DNA of 11,035 nucleotides from JBBRUG01 sp038247995 (GTDB taxonomy: Bacteria; Chloroflexota; Chloroflexia; Chloroflexales; Chloroflexaceae), in the NCBI GenBank assembly GCA_038247995.1, contig JBBRUG010000199.1, positions 1-11,035 on the forward strand. Direction: 5' to 3'. Below are positions 1-5,765 of this stretch, piece by piece; the first letter of the stretch is position 1, and every line of letters begins with the position of its first letter. Under the pieces are notes generated by a model that saw only the letters and a program-made list of their open reading frames with translations, did not search any database and was not told where the DNA came from. The position numbers were made by a program, and so were the translations under genes.

Positions 1-1
1 C

Positions 2-370
2 ATGCCGACGAAGATCACCGATCAACTGATCGACCATCTGCGCAATCCAAAAACCTTCTGGACGAACCATCCCCTGCCCACTGTCGCCATCAACGACCCG
101 AACTACAACTCGCAGCAGATGTGGCGCGGCCCGGTCTGGATCAACATTAACTATATTTTTGTCGAGGGGTTGCAGCGGATCAATCAGCACGATCTGGCGC
201 ACGACCTGGCCGAGCGTACGCTGCGCCTGGTGATGGGGCAGGAAGATATTTATGAGTACTATGACCCCGGCACCGGTGCACCGCCACCCAAGGCTGCGCC
301 GATGTTCGGCTGGTCGGCGGCGTGCTTTATCGATCTGGCGATCCGCATGAGCCGGGGGGAGATTGCATGA
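2..370 (+). CDS. GH63-type glucosylglycerate/mannosylglycerate hydrolase, C-terminal fragment
   Basis: The 5' part lies outside the window; 122 codons are visible in an open frame, so the Met at base 2 is unlikely to be the true start. The fragment has the C-terminal hallmarks of the GH63 (alpha/alpha)6-barrel family: a QQMWRGPVWININY segment (fragment residues 38-51), then an IYEYYDP stretch (83-89), a TG turn and a FGWSAA segment (102-107) near the end. In characterised glycosylglycerate hydrolases of GH63 the general base is a Glu close to the C-terminus; Glu85 of the fragment is my candidate for it. Such enzymes cleave glucosylglycerate or mannosylglycerate to sugar plus glycerate. The substrate here is inferred mainly from the GpgS-like and phosphorylase genes downstream. 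Its stop overlaps the next start (ATGA at 367-370), so the two are probably translationally coupled. Another GH63 or trehalase-like alpha-glucosidase is possible, because the acid catalyst region is not visible. Confidence 0.78.
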   Translation: MPTKITDQLIDHLRNPKTFWTNHPLPTVAINDPNYNSQQMWRGPVWININYIFVEGLQRINQHDLAHDLAERTLRLVMGQEDIYEYYDPGTGAPPPKAAPMFGWSAACFIDLAIRMSRGEIA

Positions 371-1617
371 GCACCATCGCCATTCTGCATTATGCCGGCC
401 CGCCCGACATCGGCGGGGTGGAGGTGACGATGGCTGCCCACGCCAGAGCAATCGCCGCCGCCGGCCATACCGCGCGGATCATCACCGGCAGCGGCGGACT
501 AAACGCGCCCGGCATCGCGACGCGCTTGCTGCCCGAGCTTGGCTCACGCGGCCCGCTGATCGAGGGACTGGCCAAGGAATTGGCAGCGGGCGTCGTTAGC
601 GAAACTTTTCAGACCCTCGTCGAGCGGCTTGCCGGCTGGCTTGCCGATACCCTCGCCGATGTTGACGCCTTGATGGTGCACAATGTGCTCAGCTTGCACA
701 AGAACCTGGCCTTCACCGCCGCGCTGCGCCGCCTCCACGACGCCGACCGCTTGCCGCGTATGCTGGCCTGGTGCCACGACTTCGCCTGGCGCGACCCGCT
801 CTACACCCCAGTATTGCACCCCGGCGCACCCTGGAGCCTGTTGCGCGACCCCTGGCCGGGTGTGCAGTATGTCGTCGTCTCGGAAGATCGCCGGGCCATC
901 CTGGCCGAAATGCTTGGGTACGCCCCTGAACAGATCACGGTTGTGACCCCCGGCGTAGATCTTGCTGGGTTCCTGAAACTAGAACCGGCGACGGTTGAAC
1001 TGATCCAGCGTTTCAACCTGCTCAACGCCGCCCCACTGCTGTTGTTGCCCGCGCGCATTACCCGGCGCAAGAATATCGAACTGGCGATCACAATCATCGC
1101 TGCGCTCCGCGAGCGCGGCCAGACGGCCCGCCTGATCGTCACCGGCCCACCCGGCCCGCACAACCCAGCCAATGCCGCCTACCTCACCGAACTGATGGCC
1201 CTGCGCACGCAGCACAACCTGGGCGACGCCGTTCTGTTCCTCTACGAAGTTTTTACCGCTGCGGACGGCAAACCACTGCCGGTGTCCGATGCCATGCTCG
1301 CCGATCTGTACCGCCTGGCCGATGGTTTGCTCTTCCCCAGTCGCTACGAGGGCTTCGGCATTCCGGTGCTCGAAGCCGGGCTGGCGGGCATCCCGATCTT
1401 CTGTAGCGCCATCCCGCCGCTGCTCGCCACCGCCGGCGCCGCCGCCACACCATTCGGGCTGGACGAACCGCCCGAAAGTATTGCCGGGCGCATCGACGCG
1501 ACCCTCACCGCCGACCCGCGCTATGCACTCCGCCGCCGGGTGCGTACCGGTTACACCTGGGAGGCGATCTTCCAGCGCGCTATTGTTCCGCTCTTATCAA
1601 TGACGAAGGGCCAATGA
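367..1617 (+). CDS. Glycosyltransferase family 4 (GT-B fold)
   Basis: A 416-residue protein, a normal length for GT4. The start at 367 is chosen because it overlaps the upstream stop (ATGA) and follows a purine-rich GGGGGGAG about 6 bases ahead; an in-frame upstream ATG at 322 would overlap deeply and has no such site. The N-terminal Rossmann half begins IAILHYAGPPDIGGVE with a Gly-rich donor/acceptor loop (residues 11-18). The C-terminal half has PARITRRKN (228-236) and the GT4 E-x7-E signature, Glu328 and Glu336, in YEGFGIPVLEAGLAG. It should transfer a sugar from a nucleotide donor with retention, in the cytoplasm; donor and acceptor cannot be read from sequence. Its place between a glycosylglycerate hydrolase and a GpgS-like gene suggests a sugar-glycerate acceptor, for example adding a second sugar as in mannosylglucosylglycerate synthesis. 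A polysaccharide role is also possible. The last codons (SMTKGQ) lie in a tandem repeat and may be a recent addition. Confidence 0.85.
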   Translation: MSTIAILHYAGPPDIGGVEVTMAAHARAIAAAGHTARIITGSGGLNAPGIATRLLPELGSRGPLIEGLAKELAAGVVSETFQTLVERLAGWLADTLADVDALMVHNVLSLHKNLAFTAALRRLHDADRLPRMLAWCHDFAWRDPLYTPVLHPGAPWSLLRDPWPGVQYVVVSEDRRAILAEMLGYAPEQITVVTPGVDLAGFLKLEPATVELIQRFNLLNAAPLLLLPARITRRKNIELAITIIAALRERGQTARLIVTGPPGPHNPANAAYLTELMALRTQHNLGDAVLFLYEVFTAADGKPLPVSDAMLADLYRLADGLLFPSRYEGFGIPVLEAGLAGIPIFCSAIPPLLATAGAAATPFGLDEPPESIAGRIDATLTADPRYALRRRVRTGYTWEAIFQRAIVPLLSMTKGQ

Positions 1618-1632
1618 CGAAAGACCAATGAC
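1598..1632 (+). repeat. 14-bp tandem repeat, about 2.5 copies
   Basis: The unit CAATGACGAAGGGC is at 1598-1611, CAATGACGAAAGAC at 1612-1625 (12 of 14 identical), and a partial third copy begins at 1626. The array runs over the stop codon of the GT4 gene (1615-1617), so it supplies that protein's last residues and the start of the spacer. It is directly visible; its origin (replication slippage or a dispersed repeat) is not known. Confidence 0.85.
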
Positions 1633-1673
1633 CATCAGAGCACGGATCCAGCGTTCGTCTTTCGTCTTTCGTC
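1616..1673 (+). repeat. Inverted repeat GACGAAAGAC / GTCTTTCGTC
   Basis: GACGAAAGAC at 1616-1625 is the exact reverse complement of GTCTTTCGTC, which occurs twice in overlapping copies, at 1657-1666 and 1664-1673. The RNA could form a 10-bp stem in two registers with a 31- or 38-base loop. The structure sits between the GT4 stop and the gpgS start. It lacks a U-tract, so it is not a standard intrinsic terminator; it may affect mRNA stability or simply be a repeat remnant. Confidence 0.7.
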
Positions 1674-1694
1674 GGGCGTCGAATGAGGAACCGC

Positions 1695-3542
1695 ATGACC
1701 CAACCAACATTCTCGCGCCCACCAGGCGCCTATACCGTCTTATTGCCGGCGCGTACACCGGAAAAGATTCGCCAATTTCTGCCGCTGGCCGCCGCGCTGG
1801 CCCAACAGAACAATGGGCAGATTGTGTTGCTTGGCGTTGTGGAAGCGCCGGCCGGCCAAGCGCTTGATGCGAGCGCTGAAGCTGTGGCTAAACTGCGCGC
1901 CAGTTACGCCGCACTGCTCACCCACGACATTGCGCCCGTGCCGGTACACAGCAGCGTGGTCGTCGCCCACGATCTCACCGAGGGTATTCGCACGGCTGTC
2001 ACCGAACATCAGGCCAATATCGTGCTGCTCGGCTGGCAGGCGGAACAGTCGTCGTCGGAGCGCCTGTTCGGCCAGCCGATCAACAGCCTGTTGCGCCAGC
2101 CGCCCTGCGACGTGATCGTGGCCCGCCTGCGCGGCGATACGCCCTGGCAACGCCTGCTCTTGCCGGTGCGCGGTGGCCCGCACACTGCACTCGCCTGCGA
2201 TGTCGCCGTTGCCCTTGCCGAATACTCCGACGCGATGATCAGCGTGCTCTATGCCGCCAACCCGCGCCGCCCCGACGATGCCGCTGTGCGCGAAAGCCTG
2301 CAAGATTTGCGCACCATGACTCGCGTTACGCGCTGGCTTGAACGCACAATCGCCGTTGACCAGGCCATCCGCGCCGAAGCGCCTGATCACGAAGTGATTG
2401 TGCTCGGCGTAACCGGTCGGCCCGACGACCCAGAGGCGCCCCTCGGCCCGCTCGCCGACCGCATACTGCGCCAGGTTGATCGCAGCATTATCCTGGTGCG
2501 CCACGCGCTGGCCCCTACCGAAGAGCAGGCTCAGCACATCTGGCAGCAACAATACGAGCTCTCGGCCACCGTCGATCACTGGTTTGCCGCGAACACCTTT
2601 AGCGCCGCCGACTACGCCGACACGCAACGCTTGCTGACGCTTAAACGCGCGCAGGGCGTTACAATCAGCCTGGTGATGCCGACCCTGAATACCGAGGCGA
2701 CACTCGAAGCGATTCTTGGGCAACTGCAAGACCAATTGGTAAATGCCGTGCCATTACTCGACGAGATCGTGCTGATCGACGGCGGATCGCAGGATCGCAC
2801 CGCCGCGATTGCCGCAGCGTATGGCGTACATGTGCACCAACACGCCGCGATCTTGCCGCAGTACGGCAGCTTTCGCGGCAAAGGCGAGGCGCTTTGGAAA
2901 AGCCTCTATGTGCTTAATGGCGACATTATTGTCTGGTGCGACCCGAAGGTAAGCAATTTCCATCCGCGCCTGGTAACCGGCGTGCTCGGGCCGCTGCTGC
3001 AGAAGCGCAATCTTGTCTATAGCAAGGGCTTTTATCAGCGCACGATCGAAGTTGGCGAGCCGATTGTGGTCAGCGGCGGCGGACGGCTGACCGAACTGAC
3101 GGCGCGACCGCTGCTGAATCTCTTTTATCCCGAACTGGCCGGCATGCTCCAACCACTCGCGGGCGAGTTCGCCGGACGCCGCAGCGCCCTCGAAGACGTG
3201 CCGCTCTTCACCAGCTACGGGATGGAGGCCGGCATGCTGATCGACCTGCTCGATCAGCATGGCCTGGATGCGCTCGCCCAGGTGGATATGGTCGAGCCGA
3301 TCGAGCGTAATCAGGAGCCGGCGCCGCGCTCACGGATCGCCTTCTCGATTACCCAGGTCATTCTTCAGCGCGTCGAACAACGCCAGCGGGTAAGCCTGAT
3401 GGAAGCCCTGAACCAGACCCTCAAACTGATCACGCAACTGCCCGCGGGCGGCTACCACCTCGAACTGCGCGAACTGCGCGACCACGAACGCCCGCCAATG
3501 ACCCAGATCCCCGAATATCGACGCCTGCGCGGGATTGTATAA
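1695..3542 (+). CDS. gpgS: Two Usp domains fused to a GT81 glucosyl-3-phosphoglycerate synthase
   Basis: A 615-residue protein. I choose the ATG at 1695 because GAGGAA (1685-1690) lies just upstream; an in-frame ATG at 1683 would add four residues and destroy that spacing. Residues ~11-145 and ~152-270 are two universal-stress-like alpha/beta domains, the second beginning LLLPVRGGPH. Residues ~320-560 match GT81, which transfers glucose from an NDP-glucose to 3-phosphoglycerate: SLVMPTLNTE (325-334), IDGGSQDRT (361-369), RGKGEALWKS (394-403), GGGRLTEL (461-468) and SYGMEAGMLID (507-517), all close to mycobacterial GpgS. The usual DxD metal motif reads Asp416-Pro-Lys418, and a metal-binding His position appears to be Glu537. 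Length is about twice that of a usual GpgS (~320) because of the N-terminal domains. The second Usp domain has G-2x-G-9x-G (Gly238, 241, 251) followed by Pro, not Ser/Thr; the first is more degenerate, so nucleotide binding is uncertain. Mannosyl donor use is an alternative. Confidence 0.88.
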   Translation: MTQPTFSRPPGAYTVLLPARTPEKIRQFLPLAAALAQQNNGQIVLLGVVEAPAGQALDASAEAVAKLRASYAALLTHDIAPVPVHSSVVVAHDLTEGIRTAVTEHQANIVLLGWQAEQSSSERLFGQPINSLLRQPPCDVIVARLRGDTPWQRLLLPVRGGPHTALACDVAVALAEYSDAMISVLYAANPRRPDDAAVRESLQDLRTMTRVTRWLERTIAVDQAIRAEAPDHEVIVLGVTGRPDDPEAPLGPLADRILRQVDRSIILVRHALAPTEEQAQHIWQQQYELSATVDHWFAANTFSAADYADTQRLLTLKRAQGVTISLVMPTLNTEATLEAILGQLQDQLVNAVPLLDEIVLIDGGSQDRTAAIAAAYGVHVHQHAAILPQYGSFRGKGEALWKSLYVLNGDIIVWCDPKVSNFHPRLVTGVLGPLLQKRNLVYSKGFYQRTIEVGEPIVVSGGGRLTELTARPLLNLFYPELAGMLQPLAGEFAGRRSALEDVPLFTSYGMEAGMLIDLLDQHGLDALAQVDMVEPIERNQEPAPRSRIAFSITQVILQRVEQRQRVSLMEALNQTLKLITQLPAGGYHLELRELRDHERPPMTQIPEYRRLRGIV

Positions 3543-3545
3543 AAT
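3538..3545 (+). promoter_or_regulatory. Possible -10 element (TATAAAAT) for the phosphorylase gene
   Basis: TATAAAAT overlaps the gpgS stop codon and stands out in a very GC-rich surrounding. No convincing -35 box is seen 16-18 bases upstream, so this is only a candidate internal promoter. If used, the strong hairpin at 3564-3598 would fall in the 5' untranslated region of the phosphorylase transcript. Confidence 0.25.
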
Positions 3546-3563
3546 AAACGGCAGCGGGCCAGT

Positions 3564-3598
3564 GGCGGGCGGGCAGACCCATGGGTCCGCCCGCCGCC
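3564..3598 (+). terminator. Strong GC-rich hairpin between gpgS and the phosphorylase gene (possible terminator or processing site)
   Basis: Pairing seen by eye: 3576-3580 (GACCC) with 3583-3587 (GGGTC) around a very tight apex; one A-C mismatch (3575/3588); 3568-3574 (GGCGGGC) with 3589-3595 (GCCCGCC); one bulged G at 3567; and 3564-3566 with 3596-3598. That is 15 base pairs, nearly all G-C. No run of T follows, so a classical intrinsic terminator is not supported. It could give partial termination or 3'-end protection of the gpgS message, setting the ratio of synthase to phosphorylase. Confidence 0.5.
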
Positions 3599-3651
3599 CG
3601 TCTGATCCAAGTTGCCTCCCAGCGCGTGCTTCGGCCCAATATAGGTAACGC

Positions 3652-5388
3652 ATGAGCACCAACCCCATCCACCGCCTGCTAACCGAGATCTATGGCCCCG
3701 AAGCCGGCCCGGCCACCGCTGAGCGGCTCCAGGCCCTACTGAGCGCCTTTGCCGCGCAGCACGGGCAGGTCGCGGCCCGCCCCGGCAACCCATCTGAACA
3801 ACAGCTTACCCAAGCCGATGTGGTGCTGATCACCTATGGCGACCAGGTACACGCAGCGGGCCAACCGCCCCTCCAGACCCTCGCCGATGTACTCGCCACG
3901 ACCTTCAGCGGCACCATAAATACGGTGCATATTTTGCCGTTCTACCCGTACACCTCCGATGACGGCTTCTCGGTGATCGATTACACCGTCGTTGACCCGG
4001 CGCTGGGCAGTTGGGACGATATCGCGCGCCTTAACACACAGCACCGCCTGATGTTCGACGCTGTCGTCAACCATATCTCGGCGAGCAGCGCCTGGTTTCA
4101 GAGCTTCCTCGCCGGCGAGCCGGGCGCCGAACGACGCTTCCACAGCATCGATCCGGCCACCGATTTGCGCAGCGTTACCCGCCCGCGCACCACACCGCTG
4201 CTGACGCCGTTTGAAACGCCGAGCGGCGTGCAGCAGATCTGGACGACCTTCAGCGCCGACCAGATTGACCTGAACTACGCGAACCCCGACCTGCTGCTGG
4301 AGATGACTGAAGTGCTGCTGGAGTATGTCGCACGCGGCGCATGGCTGATCCGGCTCGACGCAATCGGTTACCTGTGGAAAGAACCCGGAACGCGCTGCAT
4401 TCACCTGCCGCAGGCGCACAAGGTAGTGCAACTCTGGCGCGCCGCGCTCGATCAGGTTGCGCCTAATGTGCTGCTGATCACCGAGACGAATGTGCCTCAC
4501 GCCGACAACATCAGCTACTTCGGCGACGGCACAAACGAAGCCCAAATGGTCTATCAGTTCCCGCTCGCGCCGCTGGTATTGCACGCCTTCGCCACCGGCG
4601 ACGCCGGCCCGCTCACCGGCTGGGCGCGCGATCTCGCCCCGCCCTCGGCGCGCACGGCCTTCTTCAACTTCCTTGCCTCGCACGACGGCATCGGCGTTGT
4701 ACCGGCGACGGGCATTCTCAGCGGCGAAGATGTGCAAGCGCTCGGCGCGCAGATCGAGCGCCACGGCGGGCGGGTTTCTTACAAAACCAACCCGGACGGC
4801 AGCCAGAGTCCCTACGAACTGAATTGCACCTGGTTCGACGCGCTCTCCGACCCGGCCAGCGCCGAGCCGAGCGATCTGCAAATCGCCCGCTTCACGGCCT
4901 CATATGCAATCATGCTAGCCCTGCAAGGCATACCGGGGATCTATGTGCATAGCCTGATCGGCTCGCCCAACGATCAGGCCGGTTTTGCGCGCACCGGCCA
5001 CAACCGTACGCTCAACCGCGGGCGCTGGGAGCGCGGCGAACTCGCTGCACTGTTGGCCGACCCAGAGCAGCGCGCCGGGGCCGTATTGCGCCGCATGCGC
5101 GCCCTGATCAGCGCCCGCCGCAGCGAGCCGGCCTTCCATCCCAACAGCCCCCAGCGCGTGCTTGAACTTGGCGCGGGCATCTTCGCCCTCGAACGCCGCC
5201 CAGATCACGGCGCGCCGATCTACTGTCTCCACAGCGTTCGTGCCGCTGCACAGCTCGTTACCCTGGAGCTTGAAGCATCAAGAGGTTATGTCAATATAAT
5301 CACTGGCGAGCGCTACCGCAGCGCAGGCAACGGCACCCTAACGCTGGACATTGCGCCATATGCGGTCATCTGGCTTTGTAGCAGTTGA
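3652..5388 (+). CDS. GH13_18 sucrose-phosphorylase-like enzyme, probably glucosylglycerate phosphorylase
   Basis: A 578-residue protein with a weak AGGT six bases before the ATG. It shows the ordered GH13 regions: DAVVNH (residues 136-141), IRLDAIGYLWKE (233-244) with nucleophile Asp236, LITETNVPHADNISYFG (275-291) with acid/base Glu278, and FLASHDGIG (340-348) with transition-state stabiliser Asp345. The QGIPGIYVHSLIGSPND stretch (425-441) fits subfamily 18, the retaining phosphorylases acting on sucrose, sucrose-6-phosphate or glucosylglycerate with release of glucose 1-phosphate. I prefer glucosylglycerate because the gene lies 109 bases after a GpgS-like gene and downstream of a GH63 hydrolase, and nothing for sucrose transport or synthesis is nearby. 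The enzyme should be cytoplasmic; no signal peptide is seen. All catalytic residues are present, so it is likely active. Plain sucrose phosphorylase activity cannot be excluded from sequence. Confidence 0.87.
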   Translation: MSTNPIHRLLTEIYGPEAGPATAERLQALLSAFAAQHGQVAARPGNPSEQQLTQADVVLITYGDQVHAAGQPPLQTLADVLATTFSGTINTVHILPFYPYTSDDGFSVIDYTVVDPALGSWDDIARLNTQHRLMFDAVVNHISASSAWFQSFLAGEPGAERRFHSIDPATDLRSVTRPRTTPLLTPFETPSGVQQIWTTFSADQIDLNYANPDLLLEMTEVLLEYVARGAWLIRLDAIGYLWKEPGTRCIHLPQAHKVVQLWRAALDQVAPNVLLITETNVPHADNISYFGDGTNEAQMVYQFPLAPLVLHAFATGDAGPLTGWARDLAPPSARTAFFNFLASHDGIGVVPATGILSGEDVQALGAQIERHGGRVSYKTNPDGSQSPYELNCTWFDALSDPASAEPSDLQIARFTASYAIMLALQGIPGIYVHSLIGSPNDQAGFARTGHNRTLNRGRWERGELAALLADPEQRAGAVLRRMRALISARRSEPAFHPNSPQRVLELGAGIFALERRPDHGAPIYCLHSVRAAAQLVTLELEASRGYVNIITGERYRSAGNGTLTLDIAPYAVIWLCSS

Positions 5389-5520
5389 TGTGCGCGTGCA
5401 GGGCTGTATTGCTACGGATCGGCGTTCGGTGCATACTGTGCTTGCTGCACTGAGCATCACCATTGAGCGTGCGCCGGCGCTGCCACTGAGCTAAGCCGGT
5501 ATCCTTCCCGCGCTAAGCGC

Positions 5521-5545
5521 GAACGGTCAAGCTTCAGCTTGGTTC
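5521..5545 (+). repeat. Stem-loop in the intergenic gap
   Basis: GAAC (5521-5524) pairs with GTTC (5542-5545), and CAAGC (5528-5532) pairs with GCTTG (5537-5541), with a TTCA loop and a three-base bulge (GGT) on the left arm. No T-tract follows, so terminator function is only a possibility. It directly follows another short hairpin, CGCGC-TAA-GCGCG at 5509-5521. Confidence 0.5.
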
Positions 5546-5564
5546 GTCTATGCTGGCAGCTCAT

Positions 5565-5637
5565 CCGCGCCGCTGAGAGCCGCGAGGAAGCTATCAGTTT
5601 GCCTACCCAACGCGTCGCACGGATGTCGGCGCGGCTC
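5565..5637 (+). repeat. Two alternative 8-bp inverted repeats sharing a right arm
   Basis: CCGCGCCG (5565-5572) is the reverse complement of CGGCGCGG (5627-5634), while GAGCCGCG (5577-5584) is the reverse complement of CGCGGCTC (5630-5637). The right arms overlap, so the two pairings would exclude each other. The exact complementarity is directly visible; whether the RNA folds this way is unknown. Confidence 0.45.
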
Positions 5638-5685
5638 GCTCGGGCCATGGAATTGAACGATGAGCTAATTACCCCCGCCCGTGCG

Positions 5686-5716
5686 TTAACAACGTTGTAG
5701 TATATAGTGGTAGGAT
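5686..5716 (+). promoter_or_regulatory. AT-rich promoter-like region with 10-bp palindrome before the sensor operon
   Basis: After GC-rich sequence the stretch from 5685 to about 5725 becomes AT-rich. It contains the perfect palindrome ACAACGTTGT (5689-5698), TTAACA (5686-5691), TATATAGT (5701-5708) and TAGGAT (5711-5716). TTAACA to TAGGAT has a 19-base spacer, rather long, so the exact promoter is not certain. The palindrome could be an operator for the three-gene sensor operon that starts at 5766. Confidence 0.35.
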
Positions 5717-5765
5717 CATTGCTTTCGCCTTCTATATTCGGCATCCTGAAGCCTGAGCCTGAACC

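Larger units (their letters stand above)
5389..5765. other. 377-base non-coding gap with many inverted repeats
   Basis: No convincing gene is seen. The gap separates the sugar-glycerate block from the sensor block and holds several inverted repeats: GTGCA/TGCAC (5429-5433 and 5446-5450); a perfect 10-bp palindrome GCGCCGGCGC (5471-5480); CGCGC-TAA-GCGCG (5509-5521); a 9-bp stem with a 3-base bulge (5521-5545); and two 8-bp pairs sharing a right arm near 5627-5637. The first part should contain the 3' end of the phosphorylase transcript, the last ~80 bases the promoter of the sensor operon. It could hide a small RNA or the remains of a dispersed repeat. I found no tRNA, SRP RNA or recognised riboswitch motif in it. 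Confidence 0.6.

Noticed and set aside
1598..1673. CRISPR-like array
   Set aside because: The repeats are only 14 bp, directly adjacent without spacers, and no cas gene is nearby.
1628..1867. Small plus-strand frame starting in the repeat after the GT4 gene
   Set aside because: It overlaps the first Usp domain of gpgS in another frame, begins within a tandem repeat, and shows no motif.
1740..2735. Long minus-strand open frame (331 codons) opposite gpgS
   Set aside because: It lies wholly antisense to a gene with recognised domains. Its protein is rich in Arg, Gly, Ala and His without a family motif, as expected of GC-rich shadow frames.
3556..3585. Possible G-quadruplex from four GGG runs
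   Set aside because: Loops of about 8, 1 and 9 bases make it weak, and the same bases form a much better hairpin at 3564-3598.
3736..4881. Long minus-strand open frame (381 codons) opposite the phosphorylase gene
   Set aside because: It is antisense to a complete GH13 enzyme with all catalytic residues, and its composition is Arg/Gly/Val-rich with no recognisable motif.
5521..5600. tRNA-like pieces (GGTTCG and a GCTC...GAGC stem)
   Set aside because: The arms are in the wrong order and spacing, there is no acceptor stem and no plausible anticodon arm.
5457..5744. Minus-strand frame of 95 codons in the 377-base gap
   Set aside because: No recognisable domain or ribosome binding site; composition looks random, and it crosses several inverted repeats and the presumed promoter of the sensor operon.
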